DNA of 8,317 nucleotides from Spirochaetaceae bacterium. GTDB taxonomy: Bacteria > Spirochaetota > Spirochaetia > Treponematales > Breznakiellaceae. Both the position numbers and the translations under genes were made by a program. The notes under the pieces were generated by a model. The model was not told the DNA's origin. It did no database searches and was given only the letters and a program-made list of their open reading frames with translations. Below are positions 1-7,458 of this stretch, in pieces (positions within the stretch are counted from its first letter, which is position 1; every line of letters starts with the position of its first letter). The stretch covers positions 1 to 8,317 of the forward strand of contig JAITGR010000044.1 in assembly GCA_031280455.1 (NCBI GenBank). Reading direction: 5' to 3'.

Positions 1-380
1 CGTTCGCGCTTTCGCTGGGGGATTTGCGCGAGAACGCGGAGTACAAGGCCGCCAAAGAAAAGCAGGAAATTCTGAATTCGACCATCGCAAAGCTGAAAAG
101 CGAGCTGGAGCGCGCCCAGCCGTTTGACCCCAGAACGGTGAACACGGACCGGGTTTCGTTTGGGACGAAAGTAACGCTGCGCAATGACGCGAGCGGGCAG
201 CATGAAACCTATTCGATTCTGGGGCCGTGGGAATCTGACCCGAACAACCGGATTATTTCGTATTTGTCGCCTTTTGGCGCGGCGCTGATGAACAAAAAGT
301 CCGGCGAAACGTTTGAATTTCTTATAGGCAACCAGAAAACGCCGTTTACGATTCAGGAAATCGCGGCTGCCGAGTTTTAG
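1..380 (+). CDS. greA: Transcription elongation factor GreA, C-terminal part (5' end outside window)
   Basis: GreA binds in the secondary channel of RNA polymerase and stimulates cleavage of backtracked RNA. The reading frame is open from base 3 and stops at TAG 378-380, giving 125 visible residues. The first ones, FALSLGDLRENAEYKAAKEK, match the tip of the GreA coiled coil, including the Asp and Glu (GDLREN) that act on the polymerase Mg2+. The rest (RVSFGTKVTLRN, then ISYLSPFGAALMNKKSGE) is the FKBP-like C-terminal domain ending in a short beta strand. An internal TTG at 24 would cut the coiled-coil tip in half and is not the start. The true start lies upstream. Treponemes carry an unusually long GreA with a large N-terminal extension, so this may be the tail of such a protein, but that cannot be seen here. 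Confidence 0.93.
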   Translation, partial: FALSLGDLRENAEYKAAKEKQEILNSTIAKLKSELERAQPFDPRTVNTDRVSFGTKVTLRNDASGQHETYSILGPWESDPNNRIISYLSPFGAALMNKKSGETFEFLIGNQKTPFTIQEIAAAEF

Positions 381-384
381 GGAC

Positions 385-421
385 AGGGCATCAAAACTGG
401 TTTTGCTGGTTTTGAGGCCTT
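385..421 (+). terminator. Imperfect hairpin after greA, possible weak terminator
   Basis: A 7-bp perfect inverted repeat, TCAAAAC (391-397) with GTTTTGA (409-415), is extended outward past one A/G mismatch by AGGGC (385-389) pairing with GCCTT (417-421), including one G-U pair. The loop is 11 bases. It begins 5 bases after the greA stop, where a terminator is expected. However, only two T follow the stem, so it is not a typical intrinsic terminator. The right arm lies in a tandem 9-base repeat, CTGGTTTTG (397-405 and 406-414), so the left arm could also pair with the first copy. Confidence 0.4.
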
Positions 422-448
422 GCCGTGCGGCGCGGGGTTTGATAGACT
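420..448 (+). promoter_or_regulatory. Probable sigma-70-type promoter of the ricT-rdgB-pth operon
   Basis: The -35-like box TTGCCG (420-425) and the -10-like box TAGACT (443-448) are 17 bases apart. The -10 is preceded by TGA (440-442), forming an extended TGn -10. The expected transcription start, about 7 bases after the -10, falls on or beside the A of the ricT ATG at 455. There is no purine-rich Shine-Dalgarno in the bases before the ATG. The mRNA is therefore predicted to be leaderless. The promoter is predicted by eye only. Confidence 0.5.
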
Positions 449-454
449 CCGTAT

Positions 455-1429
455 ATGAAAAAAGAAGATTTAAGCGACGATGATTTTGGCGGTGATTTAG
501 AAGGGCTGGAAGACGACGATATTGTTGATGACGCTATTGTCGAGGCGATAGAAGCATCAATGCTCGCGCCTGACCTTCCGCTCTATCATCTGCGCCTTGC
601 CTGTTCTTCCGAAACGTTTTACGCTATCTACAGAGGCGAGCTTCTTCCTCCTAAATCGCAGGTGCTTGTTCCCACCAGATACGGGCGGGATTTGGCCGTT
701 ATAATCCGGCAAATAAAGCGCGATACAAACAAACGAAAAATTGCCAGAATTACGCAGATTGAACGGCCGGCCACAGATGACGACCTGGAGCGGGCGCGTA
801 ACAACGTGCCGCTGGAAGAAAAGGCTTTTTTGATATGCCGCGACATGATAAAAGAACATCACCTGCCAGAAATGAAGCTGCTTTCCGCGCATCATCTTTT
901 GGAAGACCCAAAAATTGTGTTTTTTTACACCGCGCCCAAGCGCATTGACTTCCGGTTTTTGCTGAAAGACCTTGTTTCGTATTTTAAGACGCGCATAGAG
1001 TTACGGCAAATTGGCTTTAGGGATGACGCGCGCATAAACGGCGGGCTGGGGGTTTGCGGGCGGGAATTTTGCTGCCGCGGCGTTTTTAACCGGACAAAAA
1101 CGATTTCTATCAGAATGGCAAAAGACCAAAAACTTTCGTTAAATCCGCTCAAAATATCCGGCCATTGCGAAAAATTGCTGTGCTGCCTCGCGTACGAGCA
1201 CGATTTTTATCAGGAACAGTTAAAATTGATGCCGCAGGAGGGCGCGCGGGTTAGTTATTCGGGCGCGTTGTGGCGGGTAAGCGAGATAAACGCGGTGCTT
1301 GGCATGGTTACGCTGGCGGCCGAAGATGGCCGCAAGGTTTTTCTGCCAAAGACCCAGTTTGAAAAAGCCGATAATCGCTGGCATGCCAAAGCCGCGCCCA
1401 AAAAAGAAAAAACCGAAGGGGCGTCATGA
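455..1429 (+). CDS. ricT: PSP1-domain protein, RicT/YaaT family
   Basis: The 324-residue protein has three parts. Residues 1-35 are very acidic (many Asp/Glu) and have no counterpart in B. subtilis YaaT. The PSP1 core runs from about 43 to 305, with KTRIELRQIGFRDDAR (178-193) and IRMAKDQKLSLNPLKISGHC (219-238) as its hallmark stretches. Two cysteine groups are present, C201/C206/C207 and C238/C243/C244; equivalent cysteines in B. subtilis RicT take part in Fe-S cluster binding. The tail (310-320) is Lys-rich. In Bacillus, RicT works with RicA and RicF in RNA processing by RNase Y; whether that applies in this organism is unknown. The start MKKEDL at 455 lacks a Shine-Dalgarno but fits a leaderless mRNA. 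The next Met, at residue 36, has no better site. It overlaps rdgB by ATGA. Confidence 0.9.
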   Translation: MKKEDLSDDDFGGDLEGLEDDDIVDDAIVEAIEASMLAPDLPLYHLRLACSSETFYAIYRGELLPPKSQVLVPTRYGRDLAVIIRQIKRDTNKRKIARITQIERPATDDDLERARNNVPLEEKAFLICRDMIKEHHLPEMKLLSAHHLLEDPKIVFFYTAPKRIDFRFLLKDLVSYFKTRIELRQIGFRDDARINGGLGVCGREFCCRGVFNRTKTISIRMAKDQKLSLNPLKISGHCEKLLCCLAYEHDFYQEQLKLMPQEGARVSYSGALWRVSEINAVLGMVTLAAEDGRKVFLPKTQFEKADNRWHAKAAPKKEKTEGAS

Positions 1430-2079
1430 CGATTTGGTTTGCGTCCGGCAACGCGCACAAAAAACAGGAATTGCTCGCGGTTCTTTCGCGGGCGCTTTCC
1501 GCTTCCGGCGCGGCGGGTTTGACGCTTCGCATTCCGTCCGAACAGGGCATTCATTTTGAGCCGGAGGAAACCGGCGCGACGTTTTTGGAAAACGCGCTTA
1601 TTAAAGCGCGCGCGTTGTTCGCGCTGACAGGCGAGCCGGTTATTGCCGATGATTCGGGGTTGTGTGTGGACGCGCTGGGCGGCAGGCCGGGTATTTATTC
1701 CGCGCGCTATCGCGGGCCGCATCCGGTGTGTGCCGGTCTGCCGCCGGAAGGCGCGATGAGCGCCGCGGAACGGAACGCGCTGCTTTTACAGGAGCTTGGC
1801 GGCGCGTCCTGCCGCACGGCGCGCTTTGTCTGCGCTATGGTGCTGCTTACGGGCGCAGAGCGGTTTTTCGCCGCGCAGGAAACGCTGGAAGGCGAAATTG
1901 TGCGGGGCGCGGGGCGCGGCGAAGGCGGTTTTGGCTACGACCCGCTTTTGTGGATTCCGCCTCTTGGTAAAACGGCGGCGGAACTGGACGCGGAACAGAA
2001 AAACAGGATAAGCCACCGGGGAAAGGCCGCCCGCGCGCTGGCCGGACATGTCGCCGCCGCTGCGCTCGGGGGGCTGTAA
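1426..2079 (+). CDS. rdgB: Non-canonical purine NTP pyrophosphatase, RdgB/HAM1 family
   Basis: This cytoplasmic enzyme hydrolyses dITP, ITP and XTP to monophosphates plus pyrophosphate, keeping deaminated purines out of DNA and RNA. The 217 residues carry the full family signature: SGNAHK (7-12) at the N-terminus for triphosphate binding, EETGATFLENA (47-57), ADDSGL (74-79) with the likely catalytic Asp76, GRPGIYSARY (86-95), GGFGYDPLL (167-175) and KNRISHRGKA (192-201) near the end. An insertion around 98-113 (PHPVCAGLPPEGAMSA) makes it slightly longer than E. coli RdgB. The ATG at 1426 overlaps the ricT stop as ATGA and is preceded by GAAGGGG (1415-1421), a usable Shine-Dalgarno. It joins pth by a TAATG overlap, so translation of the three genes is probably coupled. 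Confidence 0.96.
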   Translation: MTIWFASGNAHKKQELLAVLSRALSASGAAGLTLRIPSEQGIHFEPEETGATFLENALIKARALFALTGEPVIADDSGLCVDALGGRPGIYSARYRGPHPVCAGLPPEGAMSAAERNALLLQELGGASCRTARFVCAMVLLTGAERFFAAQETLEGEIVRGAGRGEGGFGYDPLLWIPPLGKTAAELDAEQKNRISHRGKAARALAGHVAAAALGGL

Positions 2080-2663
2080 TGGCCTGCGTCCCGCGCCTTG
2101 TTGTCTTTCTTGGCAACCCGGGCGAAGCATACAAAACCACGCGCCATAACGCTGGCCGCCTGCTCGCGCGGCTGTTGCCCCTCGCGCCGCAATGGCAAAA
2201 AAAGTTTAAAAGTTTGTACGCGCCGGTGCCGCTGGAAGGCGGCGTTTGTCATTTTTTAATGCCGGAAACCTACATGAATAATTCAGGACAGGCCGTGCAG
2301 GCCGCCGCCGCGTACTTTAAAATACCGCCCGGCGCGGTGCTGGTGGCGCACGACGAACTGGAGCTTCCTTTAGGGAAAGCCGGGTACAAATTCGGCGGCG
2401 GTCTTGGCGGGCACAACGGTCTGCGCTCTATCCGCGACCATTTGGGGACGGCGGATTTCTGGCGGCTGCGTATCGGCATAGGGCGGCCAGGCGGCGTTAA
2501 GGAAAAAGGACAGGACATTAGCGGCTGGGTGTTAAGCGCGTTTTCGCCGGACGAAGAGCCGGTTATTACCGCCGCGCTGCGGGAATGCGCGGAAGGCTTT
2601 CTCGCGGCGCTGGAAAACGGCCTGGTCTGCGAGGCTGGCCGGGCTGACCCTGCCCCGCGCTGA
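2079..2663 (+). CDS. pth: Peptidyl-tRNA hydrolase
   Basis: Pth cleaves peptidyl-tRNA released from stalled or aborted ribosomes and recycles the tRNA; it is essential in most bacteria. The length, 194 residues, is normal. Visible signature positions are GNPG with Asn13, Tyr18, TRHNAG with catalytic His23, YMNNSG (65-70), HDELELPLG with Asp92 (91-99), and GGHNGLRSI (110-118), which holds the tRNA-contacting His112/Asn113. The RIGIGRPGG strand follows (131-139). The ATG at 2079 shares one base with the rdgB stop (TAATG). The preceding run of six G (2068-2073) is only a poor Shine-Dalgarno, so translation probably depends on reinitiation. The stop codon lies one base from the nagZ stop on the other strand. 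Confidence 0.97.
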   Translation: MACVPRLVVFLGNPGEAYKTTRHNAGRLLARLLPLAPQWQKKFKSLYAPVPLEGGVCHFLMPETYMNNSGQAVQAAAAYFKIPPGAVLVAHDELELPLGKAGYKFGGGLGGHNGLRSIRDHLGTADFWRLRIGIGRPGGVKEKGQDISGWVLSAFSPDEEPVITAALRECAEGFLAALENGLVCEAGRADPAPR

Positions 2664-2664
2664 T

Positions 2665-3768
2665 TTAATTGCCGCCTGGCCGGTCGAGCGCCTGTTTTGC
2701 TTTTAACAGCCGGTTTGCGGCCTCTTCCAGGCGGGAGCGTTTAAGCGCCCCGCTGCGCAGCGCGGCGAGTATGGCGCGGTGTATCGCTTCCAGATTTGCC
2801 GGCCACGCCATCACCATATCCACGCCGTTTTGCAGCGCCGTTACTGCCAACGCGCTGGTTTCGAGCGTTCCGCTTGCCGCCCCCATGGAAAAATCATCGG
2901 CGATGATAACGCCGTCAAAACCGTAGTCCTTGCGCAGTATTTGCACAACGCGCGGCGACAGGCTCGCGTTTGCCGCCGCGTCCCAGGCGGGAACAACAAC
3001 GTGCGACACCATGAGCGCCGGCTGCGGCGTGCTGGTTACGGCGGCAAAAAACGGCGCGCTTAACCGGCGGAGTTCGTCGCCGCTCGCCTTCCAGACCGGC
3101 TTTGCGGTATGCGGGTCGGTGCCGGTGTTGCCGGGGAAATGTTTTACCACGCACAAAACGCCGCCGGAAGCCATGCCCGCGACAAACGCCCGCGCCGCGC
3201 CGGATACAAAGGCAATGTCCGGCCCATACGAGCGGGTGCTCAAAAACGCGGCGTTTTCCACGGTGAGCGGCTCGGCTACCGGCGCGAGGTTAAGCGTTAT
3301 GCCCAGGGCGGAAAGCGCGCGAGCTGCCACGGCGGCGTCGGCGTACACGGTTTCCAGCGCCGCCGGTACGCCGGAAACACGAGCTTGTTCCCAGTACGCG
3401 GCGGGGGCGGGAAGGCGGGCGGCCTCCACGCGCACCCGCTGCACAGCGCCGCCTTCCTGGTCGCAGGCGATAAACGGGGCTATTCCGCAGGCGTTTTTGA
3501 CAAGCGCGCGAATTTCGATGTTCATTTGGCGTACGCGCGCTTCACTTGTCGCAAGATTTTTTCCAAACAAGAGCACCGCGCCGGCGGGAACCGCGCGTAA
3601 CCGGCTTTGTTCGGACGGCGAAAGCGCGCCGCACCCGTCTATGCCGGTCATAATTACCTGGGCGGCAAGCGCGCCATCCGGCATTGTTTCGGCGTGTGAC
3701 GTGTGCGCTGGCAGCGCGAGCAGCGCCGCCAGCATTGCCGCGGCAGGCCGGCGGGGGGCGGTTTTCAA
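2665..3768 (-). CDS. nagZ: Exported glycoside hydrolase family 3 beta-N-acetylglucosaminidase (NagZ-like)
   Basis: NagZ removes the terminal GlcNAc from peptidoglycan fragments. From the TTG start the protein has 367 residues. Residues 1-26 look like a Sec signal peptide: KTAPRR, then a hydrophobic stretch PAAAMLAALLALPA, then HTSHA before Glu27. The GH3 N-terminal domain follows, with DQEGG (103-107) for sugar binding, KHFPG (209-213), and the NagZ-type Asp218-Pro-His220 pair (acid/base). ADDFSMGA (290-297) supplies the likely nucleophile Asp291. No GH3 C-terminal domain is present. TTG at 3768 is chosen because it forms a TTGA overlap with the yejF stop and places a charged n-region before the hydrophobic core. 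ATG at 3735 would leave no positive charge. No Shine-Dalgarno is visible, so the gene probably relies on coupling. Export is notable because the E. coli enzyme is cytoplasmic. Confidence 0.88.
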   Translation of the reverse strand: MKTAPRRPAAAMLAALLALPAHTSHAETMPDGALAAQVIMTGIDGCGALSPSEQSRLRAVPAGAVLLFGKNLATSEARVRQMNIEIRALVKNACGIAPFIACDQEGGAVQRVRVEAARLPAPAAYWEQARVSGVPAALETVYADAAVAARALSALGITLNLAPVAEPLTVENAAFLSTRSYGPDIAFVSGAARAFVAGMASGGVLCVVKHFPGNTGTDPHTAKPVWKASGDELRRLSAPFFAAVTSTPQPALMVSHVVVPAWDAAANASLSPRVVQILRKDYGFDGVIIADDFSMGAASGTLETSALAVTALQNGVDMVMAWPANLEAIHRAILAALRSGALKRSRLEEAANRLLKAKQALDRPGGN

Positions 3769-5348
3769 ACTGCCGCCGCCAGCAGGTCGCGGGTATACGC
3801 TTCTTTGGGGGCGGCAAAGATTTCGCGCGTATCGCCGCTTTCCACGCACACGCCGTCTTTTAGAATGAGTAGTTTGTCGCAGAATTCGCGCACCAGGCTT
3901 AAGTCGTGGCTGATAAACACATACGACAGGCCGTGTTTTTCCTGGAGTGTCCGCAAAAGATTGATTATCTGAAACTGCACCGTCCGGTCAAGGCTGGATG
4001 TCGGCTCGTCCAGAATGAGTATTTCCGGCTTTAGCACGAGGCTGCGGGCAATGGCGATGCGCTGGCGCTGGCCGCCTGAAAATTCGTTGGGGTAGCGGTC
4101 TAAAAAATCCTCGTTTTCCAGCCCGACCTCGGCGAGCGCGGCGCGGACTTTTTGTTCGCGGCAAGCGGGCGTGAGTTTTTCGTGTATTAAAAGCCCTTCG
4201 CCGGTTATTTCGCGCAGCGTCATGCGGGGCGAAAGCGAGCCGTACGGGTCCTGAAAAATTATCTGCATGCCCCGCCGCGCGGGTCGCAGTTCTTTTTCGG
4301 CGCGGGGCAGCGGCTCGCCGCGCAGGTATATTTCGCCGGCGCTTTCAACAAGCCGCAGCAGCGCCTTGCCCAGCGTGCTTTTGCCGCTGCCGCTTTCGCC
4401 GGCAACGCCCAGCGTCTCGCCCTGCCGCAGCGTAAACCCAACGCCGTCCAGCGCCCGTATGTACGAGCGGACGCGCCGCAAAATGCCGCCGCGTACCGGA
4501 AAATGGACTTTCAGATTACGCGCTTCCAGCACAACGGGCGCGTCCGCGGGCGGCGGCGGCTTTCGTTCCGGCGCGCGCGAATTTAGCAGCAGTTTGGTGT
4601 ACTCGTGCCGGGGGGCGTCAAAAAGGGCGTCCGCCGCGCCTTCTTCAACAATAACGCCGTCTTTCATAACCGCCACCCGTCCGGCAAACGAGCGCACAAG
4701 CGGCAGATTATGGGTTATAAACAAAACCGCCATGCCCATTTCCTTTTGCAGGCCGGAAATAAGCCGCAGGATTTGCGCCTGTATGGTAAGGTCGAGCGCC
4801 GTTGTCGGTTCGTCGGCGATGAGCAGGCGGGGTTTGTTGATAAGCGCCAACGCTATCATAACGCGCTGGCGCTCGCCGCCTGAAAGTTCGTGGGGGTACG
4901 CGCCGAGCCGTCCCGCCGCGTCCCGCAGGCCAACGCGGTTTAGGTAGTCCAGAATAAGCGCGCGCGCGGCTTTTGGCGAGAGTCCCTGGTGCAGCGCCGC
5001 CGATTCGGCCAGCTGTTTTTCGACCGTGTGCAGCGGGTTGAGGCTGGTCATCGGCTCCTGAAAAATCATGCCTATGTCTTTACCGCGAATCGCGCGAAGT
5101 TCGGCACTGGTCATGGTAAGAATGTTTTTGCCGTCAAATAAAATTTCGCCCTTGGGGTACTGTATCCAGGTTTCGCTTTGCAGCCGCAGCGCCGCCTGCG
5201 CGCTGACGGTTTTTCCGCTGCCGCTTTCGCCGACCAGCGCGAGCGTTTCGCCGCTGTCAATGCGCAGGTTTACGCCGCGCACAACTTCCCGCGCCGCGCA
5301 GCCGCTGCCAAAACTGGCGAAAAAATTACGGTATTCCAGCAAACTCAC
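3765..5348 (-). CDS. yejF: Peptide ABC transporter, fused double ATPase (YejF family)
   Basis: YejF drives import through the YejBE channel at the inner membrane. The 527 residues, close to the 529 of E. coli YejF, contain two complete OppD/OppF-type nucleotide-binding domains. The first has Walker A GESGSGKT (40-47), Q-loop FQEP (96-99), signature LSGGER (155-160), Walker B ending ADEP with Glu180, and switch His213. The second has GESGSGKS (317-324), FQDP (365-368), FSGGQR (423-428), LDEP (446-449) and His481. A Pro-rich linker lies near 259-272. All catalytic residues are intact in both halves. The GTG start at 5348 overlaps the yejE stop as GTGA and has a perfect AAGGAG six bases upstream. 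Confidence 0.96.
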   Translation of the reverse strand: MSLLEYRNFFASFGSGCAAREVVRGVNLRIDSGETLALVGESGSGKTVSAQAALRLQSETWIQYPKGEILFDGKNILTMTSAELRAIRGKDIGMIFQEPMTSLNPLHTVEKQLAESAALHQGLSPKAARALILDYLNRVGLRDAAGRLGAYPHELSGGERQRVMIALALINKPRLLIADEPTTALDLTIQAQILRLISGLQKEMGMAVLFITHNLPLVRSFAGRVAVMKDGVIVEEGAADALFDAPRHEYTKLLLNSRAPERKPPPPADAPVVLEARNLKVHFPVRGGILRRVRSYIRALDGVGFTLRQGETLGVAGESGSGKSTLGKALLRLVESAGEIYLRGEPLPRAEKELRPARRGMQIIFQDPYGSLSPRMTLREITGEGLLIHEKLTPACREQKVRAALAEVGLENEDFLDRYPNEFSGGQRQRIAIARSLVLKPEILILDEPTSSLDRTVQFQIINLLRTLQEKHGLSYVFISHDLSLVREFCDKLLILKDGVCVESGDTREIFAAPKEAYTRDLLAAAV

Positions 5349-6364
5349 GCGCGTCTCCTTGGGTCAAACGCGTCCCGCACCGCCTCGCCTATGAACACCA
5401 GCAAAATAAGGGTAAGCGCGAGCGCGAAAAACGCCGTTATTCCCAGCCAGGGCGCGAACAGGTTTGCCTTCCCTTGCGCCAGCAGCTCGCCAAGCGACGG
5501 CTCGCCTGAGGGGAGGCCGAAGCCCAGAAAATCCAGCGAGGTGAGTGTTGTAATCGAACCGCCCAGGATGAAGGGGAGGTAACTCAACGTTGACGAGAGC
5601 GCGTTGGGCAAAATGTGCGCAAACATGATGCGTCTGCCGGACATGCCCATCGCGCGGGCGGCGAGCACATACTCAAAATTACGCGCCCGCAAGAATTCCG
5701 CCCGCGCGATACGCGCGATGCTCATCCAGCCAAACAGCAGCGTAATGCCGAGCAGCCACCAGAAATTCGGCTCCACGATGGAAGACAGGATTATCAGCAT
5801 GAACAGCATGGGCATCCCCGACCAAACTTCAATTAAACGCTGAAACAGCAAGTCGAACCAGCCGCCGTAGTACCCCTGCAACGCGCCGAGTATGAGGCCG
5901 GCGGCGGTGGAAAAGACGGTAAGCGCCAGCGCGAACAGCACCGAAATCCGAAACCCGTACAAAAGCCGCGCCGCTACGTCCCTGCCGCGGTCGTCGGTGC
6001 CTAACAGATTTTCGCCCGAAGGCGGGGAGGGCGCGGGAACGGGCAGGTTGTAGTTGATGGTTTTGAACGAAAACGGTATGGGCGGCATTACGTAAAAGCC
6101 GTTTTCGCGCAGCAGGTTTTGAATGTATTTGTCGCGGTAATCGGCGGTAATGTCGAATTCGCCGCCAAAGGCCAGTTCCGAATAGTTTTTGAACAGGGGA
6201 AACAAAAACGCGCCCTTGTAGTAGACCACCAGCGGTTTGTCGTTGGCGATAAATTCCGAAAACAAACTGATTGCGAAAAAGACGGCAAAAATCCAGAGCG
6301 AAACAAACCCGCGCCTGTTTTTTTTGAACCGCGCCCAGGCGTCGCCGCGTCTTTCGCCGCTCAT
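5345..6364 (-). CDS. yejE: Peptide ABC transporter permease (YejE family)
   Basis: This is the second membrane subunit of the importer, 339 residues long. A first membrane segment (about 19-40) is followed by a long extracytoplasmic loop and [17 protein letters not shown] (121-137), the entry motif of the DppC/OppC group. Further hydrophobic segments lie at about 139-162, 184-198, 201-218, 260-275 and 308-328. The cytoplasmic EAA loop, which contacts the ATPase, is at about 229-253 (YVLAARAMG with HILPNA). The long stretch ending [10 protein letters not shown] matches YejE closely from memory. The ATG at 6364 overlaps the yejB stop as ATGA and has GAGGGG (6370-6375) five bases upstream. The last codons overlap yejF. 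Confidence 0.94.
   Translation of the reverse strand: MSGERRGDAWARFKKNRRGFVSLWIFAVFFAISLFSEFIANDKPLVVYYKGAFLFPLFKNYSELAFGGEFDITADYRDKYIQNLLRENGFYVMPPIPFSFKTINYNLPVPAPSPPSGENLLGTDDRGRDVAARLLYGFRISVLFALALTVFSTAAGLILGALQGYYGGWFDLLFQRLIEVWSGMPMLFMLIILSSIVEPNFWWLLGITLLFGWMSIARIARAEFLRARNFEYVLAARAMGMSGRRIMFAHILPNALSSTLSYLPFILGGSITTLTSLDFLGFGLPSGEPSLGELLAQGKANLFAPWLGITAFFALALTLILLVFIGEAVRDAFDPRRRA
5355..5360 (-). promoter_or_regulatory. Shine-Dalgarno AAGGAG that fixes the yejF GTG start
   Basis: On the minus strand AAGGAG is followed by six bases (ACGCGC) and then GTG at 5348. It is the only perfect Shine-Dalgarno seen at a start in this window. It lies inside the end of yejE and confirms the GTG, which overlaps the yejE TGA stop. 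Confidence 0.85.
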
Positions 6365-7452
6365 GCGCGCCCCTCAAAATTGATGCGCGGGTCTATCAGC
6401 GTGTAGGTCAAATCGGTAATGAGCGTGAGCACGAGGCCGAGCAGGGTAAAAATGTACAACGTGGCAAAAATGACTGGATAATCCCGCTGCATGGTGGCCT
6501 CAAACCCCAAAAGGCCAAGTCCGTCCAGGCTGAATATCACTTCTATAAGCAGCGAGCCGGTAAAAAACATCGAGATAAACGCGGCGGGAAAGCCGGAAAT
6601 GACGATGAGCATGGCGTTGCGAAAGACGTGCTTTACCAAAATCGCTTTTTCGGTAAGGCCTTTGGCGCGCGCGGTAAAAACGTACTGCTTGTGTATTTCG
6701 TCCAAAAAAGAATTTTTTGTAAGGAGGGTAAGGCTGGCAAACCCGCCTATGGTCAGCGCGCCTATGGGGAGCGCCAAATGCCAAAAATAGTCGGCGATTT
6801 TTCCGGCCAGGCTGAAGTCCGCCGCGCGTACCGAAAAAAGGCCGCGCAGGGGAAAAATCTTTAGGAGCGAGCCGCCGGAAAACAGCACGACCAGCAGTAC
6901 CGCGAACAGGTACGCGGGTATCGCGTTGCCAATAACGACAACGGCGCTTGTCCAGGTGTCAAAGCGGCTACCGTTCCGCACGGCTTTGCGGACGCCCAGC
7001 GGTATTGAAACCAGGTAGATTATGAGCGTGCTCCACAGTCCCAGCGACACGGAAACCGGCAGCCGTCCGGCGATAAGCGAAAGCACGCTTTGTCCGCGGA
7101 ATAGGCTGTCGCCAAAGTTGAAGGTTGCGTAATTTTTGAGCATTTCAAGGTAGCGCGCGCCTATGGGTTTGTCGAACCCGTAGCGTTTTTCAATTTCGGC
7201 AATGACTTCCGGGTCGAGGCCCCGCGCCCCGCGGTACGTTGTGTTCCGCGAGCTGTCCCCCGCCCCCGCGGTATCGCCCGCGCCGCCGGCAACGCGCTGC
7301 AGCGCGGCGCTTTCGCCCAAGCCCTGCATAGTGGCAATGGCCTGGTCAACGGGGCCGCCGGGCGCGGTCTGCGTAATAAAAAAGTTAATGGTAATAATCG
7401 CCCACAGTGTAGGAATTATCAGTAAAAGGCGCCGGATAATGTATGCAATCAC
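6361..7452 (-). CDS. yejB: Peptide ABC transporter permease (YejB family)
   Basis: This is the first gene of the operon, 363 residues against 364 in E. coli YejB. Residues 1-28 form the first membrane segment ([20 protein letters not shown]), followed by [12 protein letters not shown] Gly/Ser-rich external loop (about 44-80) ends at [17 protein letters not shown] (114-120) precedes the membrane-spanning core, and the EAA loop (about 251-280) carries [10 protein letters not shown] and KHVFRNA. In E. coli, YejABEF takes up microcin C and other peptides; in Agrobacterium a Yej system imports muropeptides. The GTG start at 7452 lines up with the N-terminus of E. coli YejB. There is no Shine-Dalgarno; a -10-like box lies directly upstream, suggesting a leaderless mRNA. 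No yejA lies next to it. Confidence 0.95.
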   Translation of the reverse strand: MIAYIIRRLLLIIPTLWAIITINFFITQTAPGGPVDQAIATMQGLGESAALQRVAGGAGDTAGAGDSSRNTTYRGARGLDPEVIAEIEKRYGFDKPIGARYLEMLKNYATFNFGDSLFRGQSVLSLIAGRLPVSVSLGLWSTLIIYLVSIPLGVRKAVRNGSRFDTWTSAVVVIGNAIPAYLFAVLLVVLFSGGSLLKIFPLRGLFSVRAADFSLAGKIADYFWHLALPIGALTIGGFASLTLLTKNSFLDEIHKQYVFTARAKGLTEKAILVKHVFRNAMLIVISGFPAAFISMFFTGSLLIEVIFSLDGLGLLGFEATMQRDYPVIFATLYIFTLLGLVLTLITDLTYTLIDPRINFEGRA

Positions 7453-7458
7453 AAAATG

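Noticed and set aside
24..380. greA starting at the TTG at 24
   Set aside because: The frame is open to base 3 and the residues before it belong to the conserved GDLREN coiled-coil tip, so the gene starts before the window.
2665..3849. Longer nagZ starting at 3849
   Set aside because: It would add 27 Arg-rich residues overlapping yejF by 85 bases and spoil the signal peptide; the TTG at 3768 fits the TTGA overlap.
2930..3868. Long plus-strand open frame of 312 codons opposite nagZ
   Set aside because: High G+C antisense shadow; low-complexity Ala/Arg/Ser composition and no motif, while the minus frame has a complete NagZ.
4267..4947. Plus-strand open frame of 226 codons opposite yejF
   Set aside because: Antisense shadow of the ATPase; Ser/Arg/Pro-rich with no recognisable domain.
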